Counted from the first letter of the stretch, positions 16,932-27,206 are shown. The stretch is DNA of 64,000 bases from Candidatus Tityobacter terrigena (GCA_003156715.1 PMHO01000057.1:62633-126632); one strand, 5' to 3'. The notes: a model not told the origin generated them from the sequence alone. A program made the numbers and translations.

Positions 16932-17470
16932 CGGCTCGTCGCGCTCGCGAGCGGCGCAACCTGCTCCGCCGCCCGCACGAGCGTCGCAATTTCACGTGCG
17001 ATCAGGGTGCGCGAGCGGCCGGCACTGCGCACCGTGATCTCTGCCGCGCGGTAGAGCGGCTCGCGAAGTTGCAACAGCTCCCGGACGGAGGCCGATGTGG
17101 GACCTTCGCCGAGCACGGGACGCACCGTGTGAGCGCGCCGCAGACGCTGCAGAAGCACGGCGGCGGGAACGTGAAGGTAAACGCAGCGCGCGCGTTCGCC
17201 TACCAATTCGCGCGTCGGCGCATACGTCAAGGCTCCGCCGCCGAGAGCCACGACTGCCGGCTCGCCGGCCAGCGCCTCGCGTACGGCCTCGAGCTCGTAC
17301 GAACGGAAGACGGTGGCGCCCTCGCGCGCGAAGATGTCCGCGATGGATCCGCGCGCGGCGACCACGAGCTCGTCCGTGTCGACGAAAGGCCGGCCTAGCT
17401 CGCGCGCGAGCCGCCGCCCGATCGTCGACTTTCCCGCAGCCATGAAACCGACCAGCGCGACGTGCCTCAT
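16928..17470 (-). CDS. aroK: Shikimate kinase AroK
   Basis: A 180-residue P-loop kinase that phosphorylates shikimate at the 3-OH. The Walker A motif is GFMAAGKSTIGRRLA. The shikimate-binding residues are in FVDTDELV, and the adjacent GGGALTY loop and the LID region with RPVLGEGP are present. Length is standard. It overlaps aroC upstream by ATGA and aroB downstream by GTGA. Confidence 0.95.
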   Translation of the reverse strand: MRHVALVGFMAAGKSTIGRRLARELGRPFVDTDELVVAARGSIADIFAREGATVFRSYELEAVREALAGEPAVVALGGGALTYAPTRELVGERARCVYLHVPAAVLLQRLRRAHTVRPVLGEGPTSASVRELLQLREPLYRAAEITVRSAGRSRTLIAREIATLVRAAEQVAPLASATSR

Positions 17471-18627
17471 AACGTCGCAGGCACGTCGAAGAGGCGCGAA
17501 GCTGCGGCAACGGCCCGCTCTAGGTTGTCGCGCGTCTCGTCGATGGAGTCGCCGCCGAACTTCTCGAGCACGGGACCGGTCATCGCGAGCCGCACCATCG
17601 CTTCACCCACGATCGACGCTGCCGGGACCACGCACACGTCGCTGCGCACGATGCTCGCCGGAGCGGCTGTGCCTTCGTGCAGGTTCACGCTCGGAAGGGC
17701 CTTCATCAAGGTCGGAATCGGCTTCACGCTAACGCGCAGCACGATATCCTGACCGTTTGAGATGCCGCCTTCGATGCCGCCCGCACGATTGGACTGACGC
17801 ACGACGGCGCCCTCCGCCAGCGCGAAGACGTCGTGGGCCTGCGAGCCGGGCCGTCCCGCGACGTCGCGCCCCGCGCCGACTTCGACGGCCTTGACGGTTT
17901 GCATAGCCATCAATGCGCCGGCCAGCACGCCGTCGAGCCGTGTGTCGGGCTGGCGGTTTGACCCGATCCCCGCCGGGACGCCGGTAACGCGGATGGTAAA
18001 CGCGCCGCCGAGCGTATCGCCGTCGGCCTTGGCGGCGTCGATGGCGGCGATCATCTCGCGTTCGGCGGCAGGGTCGGGGCAGCGGACGTCGCTTGCGTCG
18101 ACCGCTTCGGGGTCGACGAGCTCTAGCTCCGCCGCGATCACGGGACCGATCTGCGACACGTAGGCCGCCGTCGCGATTCCCAAGGCTTCGAGGAACTGCG
18201 CGCAGATCGCACCGAGCGCGACGCGCATCGCCGTCTCACGGGCGCTAGCCCGCTCGAGCACGTTGCGCAGATCGCGATGCCGGAATTTCATCGCGCCCGC
18301 GTAGTCGGTATGCCCTGGGCGCGGGTTGGTCAACGGCTTGCCGCCACCCGTGAGGGGGTCCATCAGCGCGCGATTGTTCTCGTAGTCGCGGTTGCGAACC
18401 AGGATCGCGAGCGGCGAGCCGAGGGTGGACCCGCCGCGCAGGCCGGCCAGGAACTCGACCTCGTCGCTCTCGATCTTCATCCGGCCGCCGCGTCCGTAGC
18501 CGCCCTGGCGCGCGCGCAGCGTGTCGTTGATGCGGCCGACGTCGAGCTTGAGGTGGGCGGGCAGCCCATCCAGGATGCCGACGAGGGCGGGGCCATGCGA
18601 TTCCCCGGCGGTAAGGTAGCGGAACAT
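17467..18627 (-). CDS. aroC: Chorismate synthase AroC
   Basis: A 386-residue FMN-dependent enzyme that makes chorismate from EPSP. The start MFRYLTAGESHGPALVGIL is the typical N-terminus; an earlier in-frame start six codons upstream is less likely. Further signatures are RQGGYGRGGRM, RPGHTDYAGAMKF, the RASARETAMRVALG segment and GGIEGGISNGQDI. It is the first gene of the aroC-aroK-aroB-priA run on the minus strand. The intergenic region to divergent deoC is short (about 90 bases). Confidence 0.96.
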   Translation of the reverse strand: MFRYLTAGESHGPALVGILDGLPAHLKLDVGRINDTLRARQGGYGRGGRMKIESDEVEFLAGLRGGSTLGSPLAILVRNRDYENNRALMDPLTGGGKPLTNPRPGHTDYAGAMKFRHRDLRNVLERASARETAMRVALGAICAQFLEALGIATAAYVSQIGPVIAAELELVDPEAVDASDVRCPDPAAEREMIAAIDAAKADGDTLGGAFTIRVTGVPAGIGSNRQPDTRLDGVLAGALMAMQTVKAVEVGAGRDVAGRPGSQAHDVFALAEGAVVRQSNRAGGIEGGISNGQDIVLRVSVKPIPTLMKALPSVNLHEGTAAPASIVRSDVCVVPAASIVGEAMVRLAMTGPVLEKFGGDSIDETRDNLERAVAAASRLFDVPATL

Positions 18628-18716
18628 GATGGCGCACTCTTCCACGCGCGGGTGGTGTGCTCCGGGCTCGAACCAAGCGGCGGGGCGCGGGCGGCGTTGA
18701 GCCGAAATACGGCGGC

Positions 18717-19595
18717 ATGATTTGCGCCCCCGCTCGCGTGGACGCGGTGATGCTCGAAGCGCGAGCCGCCGCCCTCGCGAAGCGTTCGATCAAAGGGGCG
18801 TCAAAGCGCGCCGGAATCGACCTGCTCGTATCGTGCATGGACCTGACGACGCTCGAGGGTCGCGACTCGCCGGGCCGCGTTCGGGCCCTCTGTGCGCGAG
18901 CGATCCGGCCTGGCTTCGCCGTACCGAGCGTCGCCGCCGTTTGCCTCTACCCTTCGCTCGTAAGCGTCGCGCGCGAAGCGCTGGCGGGCAGCTCGGTCAA
19001 GGTCGCATCGGTCGCGAGCGCTTTTCCTAGCGGCCTCGCGCCGCTCGAGATCAAAGTTGCCGAGACGCTGGCGGCGGTCGCGGCCGGTGCTGACGAGATC
19101 GACATGGTCATCGATCGCGGCGCCTTTCTGGCCGGAGAGGGCGCGCGCGTGCGCGCTGAAATCGTTGCGGTGCGAAGGGCCTGCGACGGTGCGACCCTCA
19201 AGGTCATTCTCGAAGTCGGAGAGCTCGGCTCGTATACGACCGTGCGCCGGGCGTGCGACCTGGCCTTGGATGCCGGGGCCGACTTCATCAAGACCTCGAC
19301 CGGCAAGATTGCGAGCTCTTCAACGCCCGCGGTCGCGCTTCTGATGTGCGAAGCGATTCGCGATTACGCCGCTCGCACGGGTCGCGCCGCCGGTCTGAAA
19401 CTCGCGGGCGGGATCCGTACGACCAAAGGCGCGCTCGGCTACCTTGCGATCGTCAACGAAACGCTCGGGACCGCTTGGCTTCACGCGTCGCGCTTCCGGA
19501 TCGGCGCCTCGAGCCTGCTCGACGATTTGCTCATGCAGCTCGAAAAGGAGCGTAGCGGCGCCTACGCGGGACCCGCTTACGTGGCGAGCGCGTAA
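18717..19595 (+). CDS. deoC: Deoxyribose-phosphate aldolase DeoC
   Basis: A 292-residue TIM-barrel aldolase that splits 2-deoxyribose-5-phosphate into acetaldehyde and glyceraldehyde-3-phosphate. The Schiff-base lysine is in FIKTSTGKIAS and the second active-site lysine is in LKLAGGIRTT. DEIDMVIDRGAF is also typical. It is longer than the Escherichia coli enzyme and closer to the long DERA branch. I chose ATG at 18717, but ATG at 18750 is possible. The aldehyde dehydrogenase gene follows 25 bases later and could oxidise the acetaldehyde released, so the pair looks like a deoxyribose-use unit. Confidence 0.93.
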   Translation: MICAPARVDAVMLEARAAALAKRSIKGASKRAGIDLLVSCMDLTTLEGRDSPGRVRALCARAIRPGFAVPSVAAVCLYPSLVSVAREALAGSSVKVASVASAFPSGLAPLEIKVAETLAAVAAGADEIDMVIDRGAFLAGEGARVRAEIVAVRRACDGATLKVILEVGELGSYTTVRRACDLALDAGADFIKTSTGKIASSSTPAVALLMCEAIRDYAARTGRAAGLKLAGGIRTTKGALGYLAIVNETLGTAWLHASRFRIGASSLLDDLLMQLEKERSGAYAGPAYVASA

Positions 19596-19620
19596 GGTGT
19601 CGATCGTCGAGGGAGGTCCT

Positions 19621-21069
19621 GTGAGCGCGGTGCTGCCGGAGTTCGGCTATTCCCCGTCGCTCGAATCGACCGCTCCGCTGCAGATTCTCGAGCGTTACGG
19701 GCTCTTTATCGGCGGCGAATGGATCCAGCCGGCAGCGGGCGGAAGCTTCGCAACGGTCAATCCGGCGACGGAGGAAGTGCTGGCGAAGGTTGCCTTTGCC
19801 GATGCGACCGACGTCGACCGCGCGGTGCGCGCGGCGCGGCGCGGCTACGAGAAGTATTGGCGCAAGCTGCGCCCGGCTGAGCGCGCCAAGTACATCTTTC
19901 GCATTGCCCGCGCGCTGACCGAGCGTTCGCGCGAGCTTGCCGTGCTAGAGACGCTCGACGGCGGCAAGCCGATACGCGAGTCGCGTGACTTCGACGTCCC
20001 GCAAGCGTCGGCGCATTTCTTCTATCACGCCGGCTGGGCCGACAAGCTAGCTTGGGCGCTCGCCGGGCCGGAGCGCGTCCACCCGCTGGGCGTCGTGGGT
20101 GCGATCGTTCCCTGGAACTTTCCGCTGCTGATTGCGGCCTGGAAGCTCGCGCCGGCGCTAGCATGCGGTAACACGGTCGTCCTCAAGCCGGCTGAGACGA
20201 CGCCGCTCACGGCACTCCTCTTAGCCGAGATCTGTGCCGAGGCGGAACTTCCGCCGGGCGTCGTCAACGTCATCACCGGCGACGGGCGCACCGGCGCCGC
20301 CTTGGTCGAACACGGCGGGCTCGACAAAATCTCATTTACCGGCTCGACCGAGGTCGGCAAGGCGATCCGTCGAGAAACGGCCGGCAAGCCGCTTCGGCTT
20401 TCGCTCGAACTCGGCGGGAAGTCCGCCTTGATCGTGTACGAAGACGCCGCCCTCGATCAAGCCGTCGAGGGAATCGTCGAGGCGATCTACTTCAACCAGG
20501 GACACGTCTGCTGCGCCGGCTCGCGCCTGCTCGTTGCGGAAAGCGTCTACGAGGACGTCGTCGAGCGTTTGCGCGCGCGCATCGCAACGCTTCGCCACGG
20601 CAATCCGCTCGACAAGAATACCGACATCGGGGCCATCAATTCGCGCGCCCAGCGCGACAAGATCCGCGAGCTCGTGACGAGCGGCGTCGAGGAAGGGGCG
20701 ACACTGATTCAGGCCAGTTGCGCGTTCCCGGAACGCGGCTTTTGGTTTCCCGCCTCGTTCTTCACGAACGTTCAGCCCTCGTACCGGATCGCACGGGAAG
20801 AGATCTTCGGGCCGGTCCTGTCGGTGATGTCGTTCCGCACGCCGGACGAGGCGATCGAGCGCGCCAACAATCTCCCCTACGGGTTGTCCGCCGGCGTCTG
20901 GAGCGGCAGCGGAGCGCTCGCGATGTACACCGCGGCACGGCTGGCGGCGGGGGTCGTGTGGTGCAACACCTTCAACCGCTTCGACCCGAGCTCGCCTTTC
21001 GGGGGCTACAAGGAGTCGGGTTTCGGCCGCGAGGGTGGTCTGCTGGGCCTGCGCGAGTACCTCTCGTAA
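19621..21069 (+). CDS. NAD(P)-dependent aldehyde dehydrogenase
   Basis: A 482-residue ALDH-superfamily enzyme. The substrate-channel motif VPWNFPLLIAAWKLAPAL and the cofactor motif FTGSTEVGK are intact. The catalytic glutamate is in LELGGKSA and the catalytic cysteine in NQGHVCCAGSR. The C-terminus has GGYKESGFGREGG. I chose the GTG at 19621, which has GGGAGG just ahead; a GTG at 19597 lies in frame. Directly behind deoC, it probably oxidises acetaldehyde, though the substrate range cannot be read from sequence. Confidence 0.93.
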   Translation: MSAVLPEFGYSPSLESTAPLQILERYGLFIGGEWIQPAAGGSFATVNPATEEVLAKVAFADATDVDRAVRAARRGYEKYWRKLRPAERAKYIFRIARALTERSRELAVLETLDGGKPIRESRDFDVPQASAHFFYHAGWADKLAWALAGPERVHPLGVVGAIVPWNFPLLIAAWKLAPALACGNTVVLKPAETTPLTALLLAEICAEAELPPGVVNVITGDGRTGAALVEHGGLDKISFTGSTEVGKAIRRETAGKPLRLSLELGGKSALIVYEDAALDQAVEGIVEAIYFNQGHVCCAGSRLLVAESVYEDVVERLRARIATLRHGNPLDKNTDIGAINSRAQRDKIRELVTSGVEEGATLIQASCAFPERGFWFPASFFTNVQPSYRIAREEIFGPVLSVMSFRTPDEAIERANNLPYGLSAGVWSGSGALAMYTAARLAAGVVWCNTFNRFDPSSPFGGYKESGFGREGGLLGLREYLS

Positions 21070-21129
21070 GGGCGGCGTCTGCGACCTTCCGCTGATGACA
21101 AAAGGGTGCTTTTAGGGTATGTCTGAGCT

Positions 21130-22410
21130 GTGTTGACATCGTCCCGCCTCAGCCTCGATCGCGCCCTCCTGCGCAGGCGTTATCTCGAGAACCGCAATCG
21201 CAGCGCCGAGCTCTTTGCCATTCCGATGCCATCGGCGTATTACGAGCGTCCGATTCCCTTGCGCCACCCGGTCGTTTTCTACGAGGGTCATATTCCGGCG
21301 TTCAGCTTCAACAAGCTTGTTCGCGAGGCGCTCGGCGGCCCGTCGATCAACACCGAGTTGGAGCGACTCTTCGAGCGCGGGATCGATCCGGCCACTGTGA
21401 ACGAAGCGTCGCGTCACGAACGCTGCGCCTGGCCCGACCGCACGCGCGTGCAGAGTTTCGGCGCGGCCTGCGACGCCGCGGTACTGCATGCGCTCGCGGT
21501 GGCGGATATCGAAGACGCTGCGGCATCGCCGTTGCTCGAGCGCGGCCAGGCGGCCTGGACCATCCTCGAGCACGAGCAGATGCATCACGAAACGCTGCTC
21601 TATCTGCTGCACCGGCTGCCGCTCGAGAAAAAGCGCCTGGCCGGCCGCCGCGGGTCATTCGTGGAGCGCGAACCGCTGGCGACGGGACGCGTTGCAATTC
21701 CGCGCGGGCACGCGACGCTCGGCGCGCTACGCAATCAGCCGGCTTTCGGCTGGGACAACGAGTTCGACGAGCACGTCGTCGAGGTCGGAGCTTTCGAGAT
21801 CGACGTCAACGACGTGACCAACGGCGAATGGCTCGAGTTCGTGAAGGTAGGCGGGCCCTTACCACCGTTCTGGGTCGAACGTGACGGCGCGTTTCGGCTG
21901 CTCGGCATGTTCGAGGAGATGGCGCTCCCGAGAACGTGGCCGGTCTATGTGACGCAGGTGCAAGCGAGTGCCTACGCCGCCTGGAAAGGCGCGCGCCTGC
22001 CGACCGAAGCCGAGTACCATCGGGCTGCCTTCGGCACGCCGAGCGGCCAGGAACGAGCTTTCCCGTGGGGCGACGAGCCGCCCGACGCGCGCATCCACGG
22101 CAACTTCGATTTCCGGCGCTTCGAACCGGAACCGGTCGGCATCAATCCGCAGGGCGCGAGCGCCTGGGGCGTCCAGGACCTGATCGGCAACGGCTGGGAG
22201 TGGACCTCAACTCCGTTCGAACCGTTCGCGGGTTTTGCGCCGCTTGCTTCCTACCCGCAGTATTCCGCCGACTTCTTCGACGGCGATCACTTCGTCGTCA
22301 AAGGCGCATCGCCGGTTACCGGCCGCGATCTCGTCCGGCGCAGCTTCCGCAACTGGTACCGGCCTGACTATCCGTACATGTACGCCACGTTCCGCTGCGC
22401 GTCCGGATAA
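21130..22410 (+). CDS. EgtB-like sulfoxide synthase, copy 1
   Basis: A 426-residue non-haem iron enzyme with an N-terminal DinB-like domain and a C-terminal formylglycine-generating-enzyme (FGE) domain from about residue 190. Likely iron ligands are the His in FYEGHIPAFSF and the pair in the HEQMHHETLL motif. The FGE part has VNDVTNGEWLEFV, GARLPTEAEYHRAAFG and GNGWEWTSTPFEP. EgtB couples trimethylhistidine with a cysteine donor using oxygen; SenA (selenoneine) and OvoA have the same layout. No EgtD methyltransferase is encoded in the window. The start is GTG. The next gene is a close paralog in tandem. Confidence 0.82.
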   Translation: MLTSSRLSLDRALLRRRYLENRNRSAELFAIPMPSAYYERPIPLRHPVVFYEGHIPAFSFNKLVREALGGPSINTELERLFERGIDPATVNEASRHERCAWPDRTRVQSFGAACDAAVLHALAVADIEDAAASPLLERGQAAWTILEHEQMHHETLLYLLHRLPLEKKRLAGRRGSFVEREPLATGRVAIPRGHATLGALRNQPAFGWDNEFDEHVVEVGAFEIDVNDVTNGEWLEFVKVGGPLPPFWVERDGAFRLLGMFEEMALPRTWPVYVTQVQASAYAAWKGARLPTEAEYHRAAFGTPSGQERAFPWGDEPPDARIHGNFDFRRFEPEPVGINPQGASAWGVQDLIGNGWEWTSTPFEPFAGFAPLASYPQYSADFFDGDHFVVKGASPVTGRDLVRRSFRNWYRPDYPYMYATFRCASG

Positions 22411-22429
22411 AATCATAAGCCACATTCGC

Positions 22430-22453
22430 ATGAAGTCATAAGAGAAACTTCAT
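22430..22453. promoter_or_regulatory. Inverted repeat between the two EgtB-like genes
   Basis: The 85-base gap is strikingly A/T-rich for this genome. It contains a perfect seven-base inverted repeat, ATGAAGT (22430-22436) and ACTTCAT (22447-22453), with a ten-base spacer. The word TCATAAG also occurs twice nearby. It could be an operator or part of a promoter for the second copy. Confidence 0.4.
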
Positions 22454-22495
22454 ACAGAGAAAGAAAAGGCTGGCTTCTCGTCGTACGCTTGGCGC

Positions 22496-23779
22496 ATGGA
22501 AGCCATCCTTAGCCGATGTACGCTGGATCGCGCGGCGCTTCGCGCTCGCTATCTGGCCAACCGTATCCGCAGTTCTTCCTTATTTTCAATTGCACGACCG
22601 GCCGCCTATGAGTCGCGGCCGATTCCGCTTCGCTTGCCCATCGCTTTTTACGAAGGGCACCTGCCCGCGTTCAGCTTCAATACGCTGATCCGGCGCGGTC
22701 TGGGCGAAGCGTCGGTGAATGCGGGTTTCGAGGAACTCTTCGAGCGCGGCATCGATCCCGCAACCCTTGCCGAAGCCGATTGCCGCCGCGACCGCGCGTG
22801 GCCGGCCCAGAACGAAATACGCGCCTTTGGGGCGGTCGTCGACGCGCGCGTCCTGCAGGCGCTCGATCGGGCGCCAATTGACGATGCCTCGCGCTCGCCG
22901 CTGCTCGAACGGGCCCAAGCCGCCTTCGCGCTGGTCGAGCACGAGGAGATGCACCACGAGACGCTGCTCTATATTCTTCACCAGCTTCCGTACGCGTGCA
23001 AACATACCGGCGGGCGGTCCGGCGCGTACGTCGAGCGCGAGCCGCTGGCACGCGGTCGCGCGACCGTCGGGGCCGGCACGGCGACGCTCGGTGCCGAGCG
23101 CGACGCATTGCCGTTCGGGTGGGACAACGAGTTTGAAGAGCGGCGCGTTGAGGTCGCAGCGTTCGAGATCGACGTCAACGACGTCACCAACGGCGACTGG
23201 CTCGAATTCGCTTGGGCCGGCGGGCCGTTGCCGCCATTTTGGATCGAGCGCGAAGGCGAGTTCCGTCTGCTTGGGATGTTCGAAGAGTTGCCCTTGCCGC
23301 GGACCTGGCCCGTGTACGTGACGCAAGCGCAAGCCGGCGCTTACGCAGCTTGGAAAGGCGCGCGGCTGCCGACCGAGCCGGAATACCATCGCGCCGCCTT
23401 CGGCACGCCGCACGGCGACGAGCGCAGCTTCCCGTGGGGAAATGAGGCGCCCGACGCGCGCAAACACGGCAATTTCGACTTCCGCCGCTTCGAACCGGAG
23501 CCGGTCGGAATCAATCCGGGCGGGGCGAGCGCCTGGGGCGTGCACGACTTGGTCGGCAACGGTTGGGAATGGACCTCGACGCCGTTTGCTCCGCTCGAAG
23601 GCTTCGCACCGATGGCGTCCTTTCCGGGCTACTCGGCCGACTTCTTCGACGGCGGTCACTTCGTGATGAAGGGCGCATCGCCGGCGACCAATCGCAACCA
23701 CGTGCGGCGCTCGTTTCGCAACTGGTTCCGGGCCGACTACCCGTACGTCTACGCCACGTTCCGCTGCGTCCACGATTGA
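22496..23779 (+). CDS. EgtB-like sulfoxide synthase, copy 2
   Basis: A 427-residue paralog of the preceding gene with the same two domains and motifs: FYEGHLPAFSF and HEEMHHETLL for iron, then VNDVTNGDWLEFA, GARLPTEPEYHRAAFG and GNGWEWTSTPFAP in the FGE domain. The two copies match closely along the whole FGE domain and differ most in the first 30 residues and around residues 95-125. Both keep all likely metal ligands, so neither looks dead. The ATG is preceded by an A/T-rich leader. The copies may use different sulfur donors or acceptors; that is inference. Confidence 0.82.
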   Translation: MEAILSRCTLDRAALRARYLANRIRSSSLFSIARPAAYESRPIPLRLPIAFYEGHLPAFSFNTLIRRGLGEASVNAGFEELFERGIDPATLAEADCRRDRAWPAQNEIRAFGAVVDARVLQALDRAPIDDASRSPLLERAQAAFALVEHEEMHHETLLYILHQLPYACKHTGGRSGAYVEREPLARGRATVGAGTATLGAERDALPFGWDNEFEERRVEVAAFEIDVNDVTNGDWLEFAWAGGPLPPFWIEREGEFRLLGMFEELPLPRTWPVYVTQAQAGAYAAWKGARLPTEPEYHRAAFGTPHGDERSFPWGNEAPDARKHGNFDFRRFEPEPVGINPGGASAWGVHDLVGNGWEWTSTPFAPLEGFAPMASFPGYSADFFDGGHFVMKGASPATNRNHVRRSFRNWFRADYPYVYATFRCVHD

Positions 23780-23821
23780 GCGACCTCTCCGCGAGCAACG
23801 TGCTTCGCTAAGCTGAACTCG

Positions 23822-23843
23822 CCGGAGGCTCGCAGGCCTCCGG
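23822..23843 (+). terminator. GC-rich hairpin after EgtB-like copy 2
   Basis: A perfect eight-base stem, CCGGAGGC and GCCTCCGG, with a six-base loop lies 42 bases past the stop. No T-run follows, so termination is inferred only from position and stem strength. Confidence 0.42.
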
Positions 23844-23884
23844 GCGGGGATGGTCGGCCCGCTGAATGCGCCAATGACGGCGGA

Positions 23885-25975
23885 ATGTCCACCAAATCGG
23901 CACGAGACGCCGCCGTTCCGGTGCTCGACCCGGATGCCGCTCGCGCGCCGGTCGCGCCCAAGCGGCCGTTTGTCACGACGGTTCACGGAGTGCAGCGCAT
24001 CGACGACTACCACTGGATGCGCGAGCGCGATGCGCCGGAGGTGGCCGCGTATCTGGCTGCCGAGAACGCCTATGCCGCGGCGGTGATGAAGCCGACGGAG
24101 CCGCTGCAGCAGGCGCTCTACGACGAGATCCTCGGGCATATCAAGCAGACCGATCTGAGCGTCCCCTACCGCTTCGGCGACTACTTCTACTACAGCGCGA
24201 CCGAAGAAGGTAAGCAGTATCCGGTCTATGCGCGCAAGCACGGCAGCCCCGAGGCTCCAGAGGAGATCACCCTCGACCTCAACGCGCTGGCGCAGGGCAA
24301 ACCGTTTCTCGGCCTCGGCGCATACGCGATCGGCGACGACGGGAATCTTCTCGCCTATTCGCTCGACGAAACCGGTTACCGCCAGTACACGCTGCGCGTC
24401 AAAGATCTCGGCACCGGGTTCGACTTGCCGTTCGCGGTCGAGCGCGTGGGGACGGTCGCGTGGGGCGGCGACCGGACGCTGTTCTACGTGACCGAAGACC
24501 CGGTCAGCAAACGCCACGACAGGCTCTTCCGGCACGTGCTCGGGAGCGGCGTGCACGAGCTGGTCTATCACGAACCGGACGAACGCTTCAGCCTCTACGT
24601 GGATCGCACGCGGGACCGCTGCTTCGTCTTGCTCGTCGCGGCGAGCAAGTCAACGACCGAGACGCGTTACGTGGCGAGCGAACGCAACCACGAGCCGCTC
24701 GAGGTCTTCGCGCCCCGCCGCGAAGGCCACCGCTACGCAGTCGAGCATCATGGGGACCGTTTCTTCATCGTGACCAACAGCGATGCCGAGGACTTTCGCA
24801 TCGTCGCCGCGCCCGAGGAGGCTCCCGGCGAGGCGAACTGGTCGGATCTCGTTGCCGAGCGGACCGGCGTTCACATCGACGAGCTCGATCTGTTTGAAAC
24901 GTTCGCGGTTGTACGCGTGCGCAGCGGCGGCTTCGCCAACCTCGAACTGCTCGACCTCGCGACACATGCGCTGCGGCCCGTCGCGCTTCCGGAGATGGTC
25001 CACGCGCTTGGTGCAGCGCCCAACCTGGAGTTCGGCGCCGGGAGCTACCGCTTCGTCTACCAATCGCCGGTAACGCCGAGGTCGGTCTTCGATCTCGACC
25101 CGGCAACGGCCGATTGCGTTCTTCTTAAGGAAACCGTGGTTCCGGGTTTCGAACGGAGCGCATATGCGACGGAACTGCAGCTCGCCACGGCCCGCGACGG
25201 CACGCGCATTCCGATCTCCATCGTCTATCGCAAAGGCTCGGGAAGCGACGGAGCCGCCCCTCTTCTGCTCTATGGCTACGGCTCGTACGGCATCTCGATC
25301 GATCCCGATTTTTCCCCGGCGCGTCTGGCGTTGATCGACCGCGGCGTCACGTTCGCGATCGCGCACGTGCGCGGCGGCGGCGAGCTGGGAGAAGGCTGGC
25401 GGACGTCGGGCCACCTGATGCACAAACTCAACACGTTCAACGATTTCATCGCCTGCGCCGAGTTCTTGCTTGCAGGCGGCTATGCATCGCCCGAGAAGCT
25501 CGCGATCGTTGGCGGCAGCGCGGGGGGTCTGTTGACCGCCGCTGCCGCCAACATGCGCCCCGACCTTTTCAAGGCCGTGGTCGCGCAAGTGCCCTTCGTC
25601 GACGTCATCAGCTCGATGCTCGACGCCTCGCTGCCGCTGACGACCATCGAATATCTGGAGTGGGGCAACCCGGCCGAGCGGGCGGCATACGACTACATGT
25701 CGCTTTACTCGCCCTATGACAATCTGCGCGCGCAGGCGTATCCGGCAATGCTCGTCAAGACCTCGTTAAACGACAGCCAAGTCATGTATTGGGAAGCCGC
25801 CAAATACGTCGCCAAGCTGCGCACGCTCAAGACGGATTGCAACCCCTTGCTGCTCGAGGTCAACCTCGGCGCCGGCCACGGCGGGGCCTCCGGACGCTAC
25901 GATGCGCTGCGCGAGATTGCGTTCACGTACGCGTTCGTGCTCGCGGAGCTCGGCGCGACCCGCCGAATCACGTAA
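23885..25975 (+). CDS. ptrB: Oligopeptidase B (S9A serine peptidase)
   Basis: A 696-residue cytosolic peptidase of the prolyl-oligopeptidase family. The N-terminal half is the beta-propeller; the hydrolase domain starts near residue 440. The nucleophile is the serine of GGSAGGLL. The branch-specific features match oligopeptidase B rather than prolyl endopeptidase: [29 protein letters not shown], the EYLEWGNP loop and SPYDN. The catalytic His is in [10 protein letters not shown]. It would cut small peptides after basic residues. Its last eight bases overlap the convergent icd gene. Confidence 0.92.
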   Translation: MSTKSARDAAVPVLDPDAARAPVAPKRPFVTTVHGVQRIDDYHWMRERDAPEVAAYLAAENAYAAAVMKPTEPLQQALYDEILGHIKQTDLSVPYRFGDYFYYSATEEGKQYPVYARKHGSPEAPEEITLDLNALAQGKPFLGLGAYAIGDDGNLLAYSLDETGYRQYTLRVKDLGTGFDLPFAVERVGTVAWGGDRTLFYVTEDPVSKRHDRLFRHVLGSGVHELVYHEPDERFSLYVDRTRDRCFVLLVAASKSTTETRYVASERNHEPLEVFAPRREGHRYAVEHHGDRFFIVTNSDAEDFRIVAAPEEAPGEANWSDLVAERTGVHIDELDLFETFAVVRVRSGGFANLELLDLATHALRPVALPEMVHALGAAPNLEFGAGSYRFVYQSPVTPRSVFDLDPATADCVLLKETVVPGFERSAYATELQLATARDGTRIPISIVYRKGSGSDGAAPLLLYGYGSYGISIDPDFSPARLALIDRGVTFAIAHVRGGGELGEGWRTSGHLMHKLNTFNDFIACAEFLLAGGYASPEKLAIVGGSAGGLLTAAAANMRPDLFKAVVAQVPFVDVISSMLDASLPLTTIEYLEWGNPAERAAYDYMSLYSPYDNLRAQAYPAMLVKTSLNDSQVMYWEAAKYVAKLRTLKTDCNPLLLEVNLGAGHGGASGRYDALREIAFTYAFVLAELGATRRIT

Positions 25976-27206
25976 CCGCGGCGGCGAACGTCCAGGAGAT
26001 GCGCTCGTCGAGCTCGACGTCGAGGCGGTTGAGGAATTGTTCGGTCGTCAGCCACGGCTGTTCGTGACCGACGAGGATCGCAAGGTCGCGCGTCATCTTG
26101 CCGCTCTCGACCGTGTCGACGCACACGCGCTCGAGCGTTTCGGCGAAGCGAACCACATCGGGCGTGTCGTCGAGCCGGCCGCGATGGGCAAGACCGCGCG
26201 TCCATGCGAAAATGGAGGCGATTGGGTTGGTGGACGTAGGCTTGCCCTGCTGGTGCTGGCGGTAGTGACGGGTCACGGTGCCGTGCGCCGCCTCGGCTTC
26301 GATCGTTTTCCCGTCGGGAGTCATCAGTACCGAAGTCATCAGACCGAGGGAGCCGTAGCCCTGCGCGATGCTATCCGACTGGACGTCGCCGTCGTAGTTC
26401 TTGCAAGCCCAGACGTACTTGCCGCTCCACTTCAGGCAGCTCGCGACCATGTCGTCGATGAGGCGGTGCTCGTAAAACGTGCCGGCTGCTTCGAACTCCG
26501 CGCGGAACTCGTCGTCGTAGACCTGCCGGAAGATCTGCATGAAGCGGCCGTCGTAGGTCTTGAGGATCGTATTCTTGGTGGAGAGATAGACCGGCCACTT
26601 GCGCTGCAAACCGTAGTTCAGGCACGCGCGGGCGAAGCCCCGAATCGAATCGTCGAGATTGTACATCGAGAGCGCGACGCCGGGCCGCTCGAAGGTGAAC
26701 ACGGTGCGCTCGAGCGCCGGCTCGCCGCCGGCCGGCTGATAGACCAGCTTGAGCGTTCCCGGGCCCGGGATCGCGAGCTCGGTCGCGCGATACTGATCGC
26801 CAAACGCGTGCCGGCCGATGACGATCGGGTCGGTCCAGCTCGGAACCAAGCGCGGTACGTTGCGGCAAATGATCGGCTCGCGAAAAACCGTGCCGTCCAA
26901 TTCGTTGCGAATCGTCCCGTTCGGCGAGCGCCACATCTGCTTGAGGTGAAACTCTTTGACGCGCGCCTCGTCGGGGGTGATCGTGGCGCACTTGACGCCG
27001 ACGCCGTACTGCTCGATGGCTCGCGCCGCCTCCAGCGTCACCCGGTCGTCGGTTGCGTCGCGGTTTTCAATACCCAGGTCGTAATACTTGAGATCGATGT
27101 CTAAATAGGGAAGGATCAGCCGGTTGCGGATCATCTGCCAGATGACGCGGGTCATCTCGTCGCCGTCGAGCTCGACGACGGGGTTGCGAACGACGATCCT
27201 CTCCAT
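25968..27206 (-). CDS. icd: NADP-dependent isocitrate dehydrogenase
   Basis: A 412-residue homodimeric enzyme of the TCA cycle, making 2-oxoglutarate and NADPH. The sequence matches the eukaryotic-type NADP-IDH branch: [16 protein letters not shown] at the N-terminus, then [33 protein letters not shown], and near the C-terminus [14 protein letters not shown] and [12 protein letters not shown] chose the ATG at 27206 from the family start; the frame remains open upstream. It is divergent from the cobalamin-binding-type gene and convergent with the oligopeptidase. Confidence 0.96.
   Translation of the reverse strand: MERIVVRNPVVELDGDEMTRVIWQMIRNRLILPYLDIDLKYYDLGIENRDATDDRVTLEAARAIEQYGVGVKCATITPDEARVKEFHLKQMWRSPNGTIRNELDGTVFREPIICRNVPRLVPSWTDPIVIGRHAFGDQYRATELAIPGPGTLKLVYQPAGGEPALERTVFTFERPGVALSMYNLDDSIRGFARACLNYGLQRKWPVYLSTKNTILKTYDGRFMQIFRQVYDDEFRAEFEAAGTFYEHRLIDDMVASCLKWSGKYVWACKNYDGDVQSDSIAQGYGSLGLMTSVLMTPDGKTIEAEAAHGTVTRHYRQHQQGKPTSTNPIASIFAWTRGLAHRGRLDDTPDVVRFAETLERVCVDTVESGKMTRDLAILVGHEQPWLTTEQFLNRLDVELDERISWTFAAAVT

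Noticed and set aside
18657-18716. Earlier in-frame start for deoC
   Set aside because: It adds an Arg/Gly-rich stretch overlapping the aroC promoter region and has no match to the family N-terminus.
22586-24571. Very long open frame (661 codons) on the minus strand
   Set aside because: It lies antisense to EgtB-like copy 2 and oligopeptidase B, is Arg/His/Val-rich without any motif, and arises from GC-rich codon bias in the real genes.
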